This document shows, piece after piece, positions 36,781-48,337 of a stretch of DNA of 64,000 nucleotides. Position numbers and translations under genes: made by a program. How positions within the stretch are numbered: the first letter of the stretch is position 1; the number at the start of each line of letters is the position of its first letter. Below the pieces are notes generated by a model. That model did not search any database. It saw nothing but the letters and a program-made list of their open reading frames with translations, and was not told the DNA's origin. Source of the DNA: Crocodylus rhombifer (lineage: Eukaryota; Chordata; Crocodylia; Crocodylidae). Where the stretch lies: contig JAVSML010001088.1 of NCBI GenBank assembly GCA_038503035.1, forward strand, positions 62,001 to 126,000. Direction: 5' to 3'.

Positions 36781-37170
36781 AGGGCAGGAGTTGACCACAG
36801 GAAATCCCAGGGTAAAAAAACCTGTGACTAAAAAAAGTGGAGTGACACAATTGGGAGTAGCAGGTGCCACCTAAAATGGAAGTGTGGCTGAGCATGGCCA
36901 GCCGGAACCATACTCTGGGTGCTGGCTAGGCTCCCTGTTGCAGGATTGCTGTGGATGAAGCTCCTGGAGGCCCCCAGGGCCCCAAGTAAGGCTGCTGTGG
37001 CCAGCACAGTTGCTGACCCTAGCCTTCCATACCCGACCCGGGGCAATGTGCCATGTGCCAGAGCTTTCATAACATGAGTGCTCCCCAGGGACAAGTAGCA
37101 GTGGCACACACTGTGCTGCTGCTGTTTGTCCCTGGGGAAATGCATGTTCCCCCTCATGGGGACTTGCCCT
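36781..37170 (-). repeat. Dispersed repeat copy, inverted partner at 55.2 kb
   Basis: The reverse complement matches 55168-55526 throughout: both contain 'ctac(t/c)tgtccctggg', 'gctggcc(a/c)cagcagcctt' and a 'gggtttttt(t)(g/a)accctggga' stretch. It is GC-rich and non-coding. No end motif allows classification. Confidence 0.75.
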
Positions 37171-37420
37171 CTATGGGCATTAGAGAGAGGCAGTGGAGCA
37201 CAAAAAGGACTAGAAGAAATTGTGGTTATTTTAGGCCAGACAGAATTGTAGAATTGCTGCAGGTAGACTTATACTGTAGGTCTGTGGTACATATGTAGTT
37301 TCCAACCATATGGGCCTTTTTAGAGATGGGAAGCTATTATCAGATCTTCCTTCAGCTGTCTTTTCCAGATTAAATAAAATCCATTTCTTCAACCATTTCC
37401 CACAGATCATAATTTAACAC

Positions 37421-38345
37421 TCTTGCTGCTTTCCTGTTGGGGGGCAGAGGGTGGGGTGGGAGTGGGGATTGATAGTGGGGGATAGATGGTGGAGAGAGCA
37501 GGTGGCAGAGGGGAGGGTGGTGATGTCTAGAAAATGGTATTTAGAGGCTTGCGTTTGGGAATTGGCTTGTAGGTATAGTAGATATGCATTGGAACAATGG
37601 TCCAGGTCAACAGAAAGGGTTAATTGATTTCTAAAAGTCTGTTTGTGACAATTTCTTTAAGGCGCACTGTGTCTGACACAGACAGGCAGACACATAAGAT
37701 GGGAAATTGAAGACATGTACCACACTGTTTCATAACATGAGATAAGGGACTCTGCCATTTTGGCCAGGTCACAGTGACCAAACTGCAGGGCCCTTGGGAT
37801 TTCTGGCTTTGGTATGTGGACCAAATCAGGAGAAACCAGAAAGAACCAAATTAGGATGTGTACATGTGATAGGTTTGTGAAACAAAGGAATATGCTGCAA
37901 GGACAGAATATGGACAGTATCACAACTGCAGGAAGACCAATCAGCAATGCCTAGAGATGATGAGTCATCATCAGAAGGAAGAAAGGATACAAAAGGAGGG
38001 ATTTCATAGCAGCAAAGGGTTCTCAAGTGGGAAACCTGAGGCCACCCTGGACAGAGGGCACACCAGCAGCCCGTCTCACCCACCCCACCCCATGGGCCTC
38101 AGCCTCTGACCTCCAGGCTGCTGACATCTGACATTCAAGAGAGAGCGTCAGAGTAAAGCTTGCATACTGGCCAAACTTACTTAGACTCTGTGAACCCTGG
38201 GATTGGTAGATATAGAATTGTTTGCATTAGTCTTATATGCTATCATTGTGTATCAATAAAATTCACCTATTATCAAATGGAGAGTTCATGATTGGTCTGA
38301 GGGTTTGGGTCTACCCAGAACAAGGTATTTTGGGTCATAAGTCAA
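37421..38345 (-). repeat. Dispersed repeat copy 2 joined to LTR-like DNA
   Basis: 37421-37822 is the inverted copy of the repeat at 24103-24508. To the right, 37823-38345 reads like LTR sequence in plus orientation: 'gatacaaaagga' as a possible TATA, AATAAA at 38255-38260, then a U5-like stretch 'ggtctgagggtttgggtcta'. No TG...CA pair with a duplication was found, so the LTR call is tentative. Confidence 0.5.
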
Positions 38346-38648
38346 GTGCCAGCAGATGGGGGGTGGATGGTGGAGGGCAGGGATCAGGGGGAGGAGGGTA
38401 GATGGTGGTAGGGGGAAGGGGAAAGTGTGGAGAGCCTGCACAAGCTACTGGACTGTGGTCCCAGGCCGGCTGTGGGAAGCAGGCACCGCCAGCTGTGGCA
38501 GTGCACCTGCCTCTGGCAACAAGCCATACCAGGGCTTCACAGACTGACGAACCCATTTGCAGACTTCTGGCTGCCTGTCACAGTCAGCCTGAGACCACAG
38601 TCCAGCTGTTTGTGTAGCCTCCCCACTTGAGGATGACCTGAAACTGCA

Positions 38649-38743
38649 GGTTAATTTCCCTGATTAAGCTGAGGAAGCCACTAATCCACGCTCAATAACA
38701 CATGGATTAATGGTTTCTTTGGGTTTAATCAGGGTAATAAACC
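38649..38743. repeat. Foldback, two 42-bp arms
   Basis: Arms 38649-38690 and 38701-38743 are inverted copies with about ten mismatches and a 10-base loop; the best part is 'ccctgattaa' against 'ttaatcaggg'. It may be a small MITE or the core of one. Confidence 0.65.
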
Positions 38744-38894
38744 ATGGTTTCAAGCCATCTGGCAATATGCCAGGAGCCCTCTGCCAATCAGTGATGTGGA
38801 GGGGCCTGTCATGATCAAGCCATGAAAATTGTGGCCAGCCCCAGGATCTGCCCACAAAATCAGCTGTCTGCCTCCTCAAGTTTGGTAAACTCCT

Positions 38895-40120
38895 ACATAT
38901 AGGCCAGGTACAGACATTACCCTTAAATCAGTCTACATGATTGAGAATTGATCTAAACCTGTAACCATATGAAAATGTGGTGCACATAGACTCATCTAAA
39001 AATGACAGAACCTGGTCTAAGATAGACCTGGATAAATGTACACTCAAACTTAATCAATTTAGGTTAGACCGGTGAATCAAACTTCTATATCAGATTCTCT
39101 ATTGATTCAACTTAGATCACTATCCTCTGGCATCCCAGGTTCCATTGTGTCCCCCCACAACCCTTCCTCCCAGGGAGGTGCACTAGCATTTAGCCTGTGC
39201 TCCACTCTTCTGGCCAAGCACCCAGTGGTTCCTGCCCCTGTGGTCTCCCAGAGCCAAGTCATCACAGACCCTTTATGCAGCCCCACCCTCTGCCTACAGC
39301 CATCTGTCAGCTTCAGGCAAGCAGCAGGGGAGAAGGGAGACATCTGTGTCCCCTGCACAAGCCCCAGTACCTGGGCACCTGTGTCCCCAGGCCCTGCCCT
39401 TGCACGCCATCACAATCTGGACACAGAGATCAAGACAGCATTTTATCTCAGACACAGCCCCACAGATTGCAACCCTGGCACCTGCTACCTGGACCCTAGC
39501 ATGGACCCCCCCCATTCCTAAAGCAGGAGCTGGTGTGTGCAGCTTGCTTCTGGTGGGTTGGGGTGGCGGGGGGCACAAAATCAGGACTGTGGATGTATGG
39601 AGGCAACCCTGTGATCTCCATGGGTTGGCCACTGCCTGAGCCATGGACATGTGGGGTTCTGAAAGTCTCTTTTGACCTGCAGCTACAGGATCCTGGAATA
39701 CTAGGGTGATGGAGGCGTGGGGGTAGGCACTGAGCAGCCAAGCCAAAGCAAGCAGGTGCACCTGCTGCTTGAAACTTCAAGAGCAGATGGGGCATGGGCT
39801 GATGCAGCAGGGGTTTGCATACATGTTTACCCCTGGCCAGCAGCCAGTCAGGACTGGTCTGGGCACTTGGCTGAGTTCAGGAGGTGTTTGTACATGTGAC
39901 ACCCAGAAGATGTACAACTGATGACAGTTTTCCTTTGTGTGGCTTAACGGTATCATGTTTTACGTGTACATGAGTTTTGGGGGTTTAAAATGAATTTGCA
40001 TTGTTACAAACTAAACCACATCCTGTTGTAGTTTAGTTTGCAACTTGCAATGTTGCAGCCATTAATCTTTCATGTGTACATGGCAATTTACTGAATGGCA
40101 TGTACTGAGCATCTTTGGCC
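38895..40120. other. GC-rich repeat-like DNA between MITE-like flanks
   Basis: The left flank ('ccaggtacagacattaccc') and right flank ('catgtgtacatggc', near 40070) hint at one large non-autonomous element, with an inverted pair 'acaaactaaac' and 'gtttagtttg' at 40006-40044. Frames here reach 155 codons, but they overlap on both strands and match nothing known. Confidence 0.3.
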
Positions 40121-40961
40121 ATCGGCTGTTGCTATAATTTTTGCGTAATGAGCCCCCTTCTTGTACGTATTTGTGTGTAGTGAATGTTTTAGGACACTAG
40201 GTGTAGCTGCAGAGCCTGACATGAATCAATCTTCCGCTGACCTTATTTTATTAAATAAAGAATCCAAAGACACCAATCTAGTTGTCATCTCCTATTTTAT
40301 TTGGTATGGTGGCTGTCCAAAGGTCCCCAAGGTGTGTTGGGGGGTTGCAGATTGGGGTCATCTTGGGCTCTTTTGGAAATTGACCAGTGTCTGCTATATG
40401 TGGTATATGTGCTCCCTTCTCCATTATTGGGGATAATGCAGTGTGTGGTGTACCCTGTCCCCTTCAGCACAGTTATAGAAACTGTTCTACAGAATAAAAA
40501 TGACATGTGCTAGCAAAAGGTGTTCCCCTAGTTCAGGGTTTGGGGTTAATGCACAGAACTAATAGCTGATGGCCCATGTGGGCTGCCTGCCTTAGTGTTC
40601 TTTGCCATTAAAAGCACTAAGTGAATGCCTGGTATCAGGATGGCACATACTAGCCTGCAGGTATTATAATATTTTTTTTTTTTGGTGTACAGGAAACCTT
40701 CCCTCCTCCCCCCACCATGAAGTTGACCTGCGTTCCAGGAGGGTGACACTTTTCCTGGCTCATCCTGGTGAATCAGGCTTGAGCCACAAGCCAGAGCCTA
40801 GGCTTGTGCCTTCCCCATGCTGGGGAGGTGGTAGCTGGTCACTCTGTCTGCCAGGGGCCCTGGGGAGCAGTGTCTTCACACACAGGTCACTGTTTAGTTT
40901 CACTGTTTAGCCTGCTGTTCTGCCAGCATGAGTAGAGATTTTGGGGGGGTGGGGGATTAGC
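40121..40961. other. Non-coding DNA, no recognised element
   Basis: Several 'aataaa' hexamers occur (40252 region, 40494 region) without an adjoining transcript-like structure. No gene or element is supported. Confidence 0.4.
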
Positions 40962-41157
40962 CTTTGCAACAACAGAGGAGGTGAGCTCTGGCCCTGTTGG
41001 GTGTGTTCTGCTCTGAGCAATTACCACCTAATAGGAGTTTAATGCCTCCCCAAAGTATCCTTGCTGTTCAGACAGCTGTCCACCTGTCAGTCTTTGCAAC
41101 AACAGGGGAGGTGAGATCTGGCCATCTTGGGAGTGTTCTGCTCTGAGCAATTAACAC
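40962..41157. repeat. Local direct duplication, 66-bp units 130 bp apart
   Basis: 40962-41027 and 41092-41157 share 'ctttgcaacaacag' and 'tctgctctgagcaatta' ends with seven or so substitutions between. The 64 bp separating them are not duplicated. Confidence 0.85.
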
Positions 41158-41290
41158 GGGGGCAGGAAATAATTTTGGGCGGAGGGCCGCTTACTAAATT
41201 TTGGGAAGCCATCGGGGGCTGCATGAAAGGCAGCCAGGGGCAAATAAATATTAGTTTTCTACATTTTTTAGGGGCCCCATAGGCCTTTGA
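41158..41290. mobile_element. Possible hAT-derived fragment
   Basis: 'ggcaggaaataattttgggc' followed by 'ggagggccgc' resembles the 'GGGCCACA'-type interior of hAT MITEs. No ends were found. Confidence 0.25.
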
Positions 41291-43970
41291 AAGCCTCAAA
41301 GCAGGAGTTCTTGTTCAAACAGCGCTAATACTCCCTCCTCCCCTATAGCTCTGTCCAAACCTCCTTTCAGCCTCCACTTCCCTCCACCACTCCCCCACAT
41401 CCATTGCACTGTTGGAAACTGGAGCTGGAGGCTGAAGTACAGCCAGTGGTAAGTGTGCCATTATGGTGAGGGTGGGATTGTCCTCCAGCTAGAGGACTAC
41501 TGATGCAGTGACCCAGACCCCTGAATATTCAGCTGCACCAGGTGCATAGGTATGCCCAAAATCTTCTGTGAGAGATTTTGTAGCATGTAAGGGAAGGTGA
41601 GGAAAATGAGTTTTGGAGTATGGGGCAATCCCTGGCACCCCGTCTTCTTTCTTCCCCTTCAGCACAACTGCCATTTGTGTCCCTAGTCAAACAATGATTC
41701 TTCCACAGTTCATCCATCAGAAGAGGATGGACTGTGTCCTTGTTCTGCCGGGACTCAGGATGCAGCAAATGAAAAAATTCATTTTTTGAGAGGAAGAGGA
41801 CTTTTAAGGGGGCATTTTACAACTTTGTTTTTATTTATTGCTTCATACTTGGGTAGCGAAGTGGGGATTCAACAGTTTTTACATGTTCTCTATTTTGTTG
41901 TATTTGTATTGGTTTATATTTGAATTAGTTTTATTTTTGTAAGTTTCTGTTTTCAATCGGTATGCTTAGCAGTGCTTTAGCAATCTGTGGAGCATCAGTC
42001 TTGTGGGTGATGGCTGCTGTTGGTGCTGGGGGGCTCCTTTGAGGGGGCACTGGTGTGGATTTGGTGGGGGAATGCTTTTGGCTGGGATGGGTACCTGCTT
42101 GCCCTTGGGGTCATGATTTGTTCATTGAGTCTTCTGCTCAGTGCCCAAAAAACCAAAAATGCCATTATTTTTGGAAAGGGGGTTACAGGAAACAAGTTCC
42201 ACTGGAAGCAGTGTCTTGACACATTGCTCACTGGGCAGCCTGAATCTGTGCTGTGACATACACAGGGCTACAGGACACAGCAGGGCTAAAACATGCAGAA
42301 CAAGCATGCATATAAGATACACAGAGTTGTCAAAGGTGCAGACACAGCCCCCCATCCGTGGCTTGACCCTGTCTGGCAACAAAATCTTTCAGTTGCCTGG
42401 TGGAAAAACTTGCAAAAGGTCTTGCACACATAGCTAAACTCCCCATACTTTTCCTGCCAACCACCATGAGTAATTCCTGTACCAACCCACCCTGCACTTC
42501 CAAAAACCTTCCCTTTTGGCTGGTGGAAGCACTATTGTCCCCCTAATGCCATTAATTCACTCGCTGCTTTTACATGAACCTGACAAGCAGAGTTGTGTAG
42601 CCCCAGTCATGAGCCTTAAGCACTCCTGCTTTATGAATAGAGAGATTTCTGCTGTGCACCCCCATCCCTGGCTTGACCCTGTCTGGCACCAGCATGTCCC
42701 AGGTGAGCACCTCTCACTGGTGCCAAAAGTTGCAATAGTTGCAGAGCATGTCTGCTTACCAAACATTTCCTAGACACAACAATTTGAGAGGGGTGTGGAC
42801 TTCCTTTGGCCAGGTCTCCTGAAGACCTATAAATTGACCACCCAGCTCCCTTATTGATCCAAGGTGTCTGATGTTCAGTGGAGAATGGAGCGGGCTGGGG
42901 TGTGAGGGCCTAGGTCCAATTGAACCTTTGCTGAAACAAAGAGCCTGGTGTGGGTGCTGGGGGACCCTGAGGTCATGCAGTAATTAGTCTTCAGCCTTCA
43001 GGCCAACTAGCACATTGACCTTGATGTTACAGGGAGAATGACAGAGCAGAGCACAGCAGGACCCTGCTCCAGTGCTGGGTCAAGGCAAAAGTCCTGTGGG
43101 TTGCTTTTTGCAGGGATGTCACCAGAACACAACGGCAGGGCACCCCACTGCATGATGTGTCCCATTACAGGCACCTCCAGCCGCTAATAGGGTATTCCTC
43201 AAAAGGAGGATTTCAGGGTTATTCCTCCCCAAAACCCAAAACCCAAGTTCTTACAAAATGGGCAGTGCTAATGGGAGCTATTCAAAAAATGGATGTGAGG
43301 ACCTCACACCCACATTTCTTTCCCCAGCTTCTGCCAGGTTTGGGGTTTTTGGTGGGGTGAAACTTCATGGTGGGTCTGGTTATTGATCTGCTAGGCACTA
43401 TTATCTGCACCCCTGGGTGGATCCCTGGTTTCTGGGGTTATTGGACACCCCATGTTTTTACAAGAGGGGAGATAACAGGGATGTGTAGGAATGGACATTT
43501 AAAGAGCCAGGCTATGAATGCTGTAAAGGCTAATTTCCTGCTATTCAACAACACTTAATTGGGGTTCTGTCATTTCAGTGTTCTGCTCAGTGGCGCCTTG
43601 AGCATTTTATGACATTTATAAGTGATCACATGCACACAGTTATGGAAAAGATTTTTCCATTGTTTTAATTTAGGGGGCATAGAATGAAACCCTAAGGACT
43701 AAACCCAGTCACACATGGAAGTGCCCAAAAGTCTCCAGCAGTTGGGAGATCCCACAGGGCCTGCTGGGAGGCATGCGTTAGTGACTCAAACATACTGGCC
43801 TCAGCCAGTGCAGGTTGTCCATGTGCCACTTCCCTCCTCCCCCCACTAAAGAGCAAATGTGTGTTCTGTTCACTACCAATATAATCTAGGCCACTTACAG
43901 AGACATGTAAGTTAGATCAAAACCTGAGGAACTAAAGAAATATAAACCTGAGCTAAAGGGAAAAATCTGA
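41291..43970. other. Mixed non-coding DNA with a weak internal duplication
   Basis: 'ccccatcc(g/c)tggcttgaccct' occurs at 42350 and 42660 and continues as 'gtctggca' in both, so about 29 bp is duplicated 310 bp apart. Nothing else is recognisable; open frames are short and overlap on both strands. Confidence 0.4.
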
Positions 43971-43981
43971 ACCACTTAAAA

Positions 43982-44329
43982 CAGTGGTCTATAACTTTCT
44001 GACTAAATGAGTGGTGAAGGGTTGGTCCAGAGGCTGGCTCCTCCATGGTATCAATGCATGGGGTCTGGCTGCATGCCAGTCCAGCCCTACGTTCCTGGAT
44101 CCAGCCACAAAGTGACCCCATGCTCTGGCATGGTCTAACTTACAGGACTATATTATCCAGCTCACAGGAGGCCCTACAGGTCTGGAAACTTGGCATCAGG
44201 GGAGACACAATTAATGCTGCTATTGCTCCCCTGCCAACACAGTTCCAGACCTGTGGAGAGCTCTGTGGGCTAGATAACACAGCTTCACAGCCCATATCTG
44301 GCCCAGGGGGCAGAAGTTAAACAATGATG
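43982..44329. mobile_element. hAT MITE
   Basis: The start 'cagtggtctataactttctg' and the reverse complement of the end ('catcattgtttaacttctg') are related. Flanks acttaaaa (43974-43981) and atttaaaa (44330-44337) match at 7 of 8 bases, fitting a hAT target duplication. Non-coding. Confidence 0.65.
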
Positions 44330-44339
44330 ATTTAAAAGA

Positions 44340-45450
44340 ATGAACATGGAAAATTGTATTAAAATGTGATTAAAAATAAGTGTTGAAGGCATGGCGAAAA
44401 CAAATTTCTTAATATGTCAGATGCAGAATTCTTGTCTAACGGCTCAAAATGTTGAGCATTTTATTGCTGACTTGATTTTGTCTCCCTTTTTGCATTAACA
44501 AGCCCTATAGCACTTAACGTTTTCATTCCATGAAAATATATATACACAATCAGGTCACCTATCTGTCTTCATTTGGATAAACCAAACAGATGAAGCTTCT
44601 TAAGAATCTCAGTTAGAAAGTATTTTTTCAACCCACAAATAATTTTTCTTGCTTTTCTGGGCAGCCTCTTCAGTTATTCATTCTTTTCAAATTGCAGACA
44701 TCAGAATAAGGCCAAGTATTCCTGTTTCTGTCTCTCAAACAGTGCATAGAGAGGTAAAAATACCTCTCTTCTCCTGTTCGTTACTCTCCTATATGTGCAT
44801 CGAAGGGATGAACTGAACGCTTTTTACCACAGTACCACTGGGAATTTATGTCCATCTGTTTTACCTGTTAATGCTCCTAAGTCTCTCTCAGAATCATTGC
44901 TTTCCTGATACTCTATAATGTAGGTATAGCCTGCAGGTATACTCCATCTCTAGATATAGCATACAGATGTATAACTTTGCATATGGCTCTGCTAATAGGC
45001 CTTGTTAGAATACATGCCTTTTGTATGGCTGTTATCTTAACTATACATCCTGCATTATTCCATGAAAAGAAAGTCTCTGATCCATTTAACTTAGTGTTTT
45101 TGTTATTACTTTAATAAATTATACATCAGCTCTGATTGACTGATATGCTAACAACCTTTCAATGTAGGTTAACATTTAATTATCTATTATTTGAGAGCAC
45201 TGTCAGGTTATATGTGTATGGCGTCTGTACTAAAAATAATATTTTTAATCACCCTCAACGAGCATGCTTCCATTCAAATTTCAGGGATATTTTAAGATAC
45301 TCCAGGTGTTGTCTTTCTTTTGGGAGGTAGGGAGGAGGAAGAAAATGCTCTTTCCCTCATCTGATAGATATGTTCAAACATTAGCTCTTAGTGATTGCGT
45401 GTGTGTGTGTATGTTACAGACCCAAAGACCTTAGGGATTGTTACAGCTCT
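44340..45450. other. AT-rich non-coding DNA
   Basis: No gene or element recognised; a short (GT)n run lies at about 45397-45411. Confidence 0.5.
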
Positions 45451-45454
45451 CCAT

Positions 45455-45545
45455 TAGAGCTGTGGCTCAAACAGTAGAAACTTATGCTTTCAGCTCTTGA
45501 GATTCTGCTTTGAATACTGTGTGAGTTGCCAAGATAGTACTCATC
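45455..45545 (+). mobile_element. Possible tRNA-SINE remnant
   Basis: 'agagctgtggctcaaacagt' and the later 'gagattctgctttgaat' have the order and spacing of decayed A and B boxes. Confidence 0.3.
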
Positions 45546-45780
45546 ATGCTAGTAACATAGAAAGAATGGAGCTGTATTTAAAAAGTAGAGTAATAGCTAG
45601 AAAACCATAAGAAATTCTGTTAAGTTCAATAGCTGATCAGAACTTTCCAAGGTTTGGAAATAGGTTCCAAGGTTTCATGCATATCCTTAGTGATAAGCTT
45701 GTAATTAGAATATCAACATTATCATTAAATAGGTTCTCCATGATGAATTTCTGGATAAGTTTTCCTCTCTAGTGACTGAG

Positions 45781-46061
45781 GGTGCCTATACATGAGCAGA
45801 GAGGCCGCTCGATTAATCGAGTCTGCTGGACCATGGTAATTACCATGCTCCAACAGCTTCCTGTGTCTCATGTATCAGTGTCTCTGCACTTCAAAATGGC
45901 AGCAGGGATACTTAATCTAAAGCTTGTTTGACAAGCTTTAGATAAAGTGGCCCCATCACCATTTTGAAGTACAGAGATGCTGGTACATGAGACACTTGGA
46001 GCCACTCTAATTAGAGAGTCTTCCCCCCCCAGACCTCTCCTGGAGCATGTGTTTAAGTACC
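45781..46061. mobile_element. Foldback MITE, second 'TTCAAAATGG' copy
   Basis: Ends 'ggtgcctatacatgagcag' and 'gagcatgtgtttaagtacc' are inverted relatives. Inside, 'cttcaaaatggcagcaggg' pairs with 'ccccatcaccattttgaag' and 'taaagcttgt' with 'acaagcttta'. Plan and length match 21744-22061. Palindromes such as ctcgattaatcgag add to the folding. Confidence 0.7.
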
Positions 46062-46234
46062 TTGAGATTGCTACAGTGCCCAACTTTAGCAAGCACTTTC
46101 CAAATGCTCATAGAGATTAGATCTATCCTAGAGATCATAAAGATGGACTTCCAGTTGATCTAAGTAAGACAGGTTTTCTCTAGAGATTTGAGAAATTATT
46201 ATTTTCTATATTTCTATAGTTATCTTTATGAATC

Positions 46235-46308
46235 ATTTTCTAAGGGGCAGCAAAAACAAATATTTTAAAATATTTTAAAATATTTGTTTTTGCTGCCCCT
46301 TAGAAAAT
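46235..46308. repeat. Perfect 74-bp palindrome
   Basis: Positions 46235-46271 and 46272-46308 are exact reverse complements over all 37 bases, with no spacer. The outer part ('taaggggcagcaaaaacaaa') is not simple sequence; the centre is AT-rich. The next bases outward (46234 and 46309) no longer pair. It overlaps no recognised element, though it lies 170 bp from the foldback MITE. Confidence 0.97.
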
Positions 46309-46319
46309 AAATATTTAAA

Positions 46320-48335
46320 AAAATATTTGTAAAAATATTTGCCATACATTAACATGTAATAACTGTTGATACTAAACATTCCTATTACTCATGTAGGCTT
46401 AGGACATAAGGTTGCTGCATTGGGGTCCCATTCTTGCTCCTGCACCTACCTCTGCTGCGTGTTTACCTATGTACGGGCCCCAAATGCATGACAGGCTCTC
46501 CATAAGATCCAGTCAGTTCAAAGTGTTGTTTTAGCCAGGATGATCAAGAAAATATGCAAACAACACATTTCTGGGAGTGACATCTTCTATGCAATTGGTC
46601 CTACCCAAAACCTGATCTTTATGTAAAATCCAACACAGTCTGTGGAGACAGCTGAACAATCCTCTTCCAGAAGAGGATTACCAGCATGTAAATTCCCTTG
46701 GGACCAGTCTGTCTTCACTCACGCACATAGCTTCTATGGTAGGCAGGATACTAACCAATACATTTCAAATGTAATACACTATTAATATACTTCATGGGTA
46801 AATAGAAGATTCGTACACGTATAAAAAATTCTCATCACTGAAATGAACATTTTTCCAATGTAGAAAAAAATCAGTTATGATTAGTATTTATGATTGCAAA
46901 TACTATGGCAGAGTGTGATGATACATTAAAATATTTCCAGAGGTTTAGTAGAGAAGTTATAAATTAACTAGGTATTACTTACATTGTTGGATTATAAAGC
47001 TTCTTAAATGTTTGAATAACGAAATAATGATATGGTTTACCATAAATTTCTGTTTAATAAGCCTTTTATTGATACTTATTCGCTTCATTAAGTAGTAAGC
47101 TGCCAAAATGAGTACAGCAGTTTGTGTCTTGTCATAAATGTGACATGGTTTAGGTAAAAATTGTCATCTGAAAAATTAAGAATGCTTTTATTCTGGTGTG
47201 TTGCAAGTAACTTCCCTTCTAGTATTGCCAATTTGGGTTAAAAACATTCTTAGGAAATTGACAGTGTAGTTTGGGGAATTTTTGTGCATAATTTTCTTGT
47301 CTCTTGTCACAAGAAGGATATTTGTGTTTTATAGTAACTAGCATCATGAGCACTTAAAGTGAAGCAAATTTTGCAAGAAATTTTGAAAGCCTTTTAAATA
47401 TAGATGCAGCTGAGCTGAGGGACTTGATCTCAATTTTCCCAATACTGAGATGTTTGGATTCAGGATTTTTATTTCAGCCCATGGTACATTCAAAATGGTA
47501 TCTTCTGTACAAGTTTTGGTAAGTACTAAGAGCGAGTCCTTTTATATTGTAAACATTTTGAAAGGAAAAAAAATGTTTTTTCCAAAAGGTCTTATTTTAC
47601 ATGAAAACAGACTGCCTCAGGGTTATAATTGTCAAGTAAGAACAGACTTGCCTGGAACAGAAGTCACATTAGATTCTACCTGTCTGTTTTTTCATTGAAT
47701 TACACAAGGCAGGCTCAATAGGTGACAACTCTTTCCTGATATGTAATATAGTGCAATCCTGTCACTACTTGAAACTCATTTAATATTAGGAAAAGCTAGC
47801 ACCCTTCTGTTCGTTCTGTTGACATTAGACCAGAAGATATTATAAGATATGGATAAGGAGATATAGGATATGCCTTCTTAATCATTAATCAGGCTCTTCT
47901 GTTCATGGTTGACATAGGACAGCTTTACCTAAGCTAAAATGCAATTAATTCAGCACAACATCTAACAAAATTTTATACATCCTATGGAACAAACATACAC
48001 ATGTAAGAATAGAATTTAAGGCACAATATGTAATTTCAGTGTACTTCACATATTTAAGCATATGCTAAATTGCCCCCAGTATATGCTAAAGTGACTCCCA
48101 AGGCCAAACTTATGTGTCTAAGCTTCAATAAAAAGGAATAGGAAGGAATTTTAGTTTGGCGGATGCAGGTTTTCACTTATGTGAGTCCACCCTTTTTTAA
48201 AAAAAAAAACATCAGAAGGAATTTGATATTTGGTCTTTGGGACATACTTCCTTTGCATTACATTGTGAACATTTCATTTAAAGTAAAAACACTTACCATG
48301 TTATGTAAATATTAACCTAGGGTCCAGTCATACTT
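46320..48335. other. AT-rich non-coding DNA
   Basis: No gene, RNA or element is supported in this stretch. Confidence 0.5.
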
Positions 48336-48337
48336 TT

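Noticed and set aside
39072..39795. Overlapping frames up to 155 codons on both strands
   Set aside because: No recognisable domain, mutual overlap on opposite strands and proline/histidine-rich chance composition.
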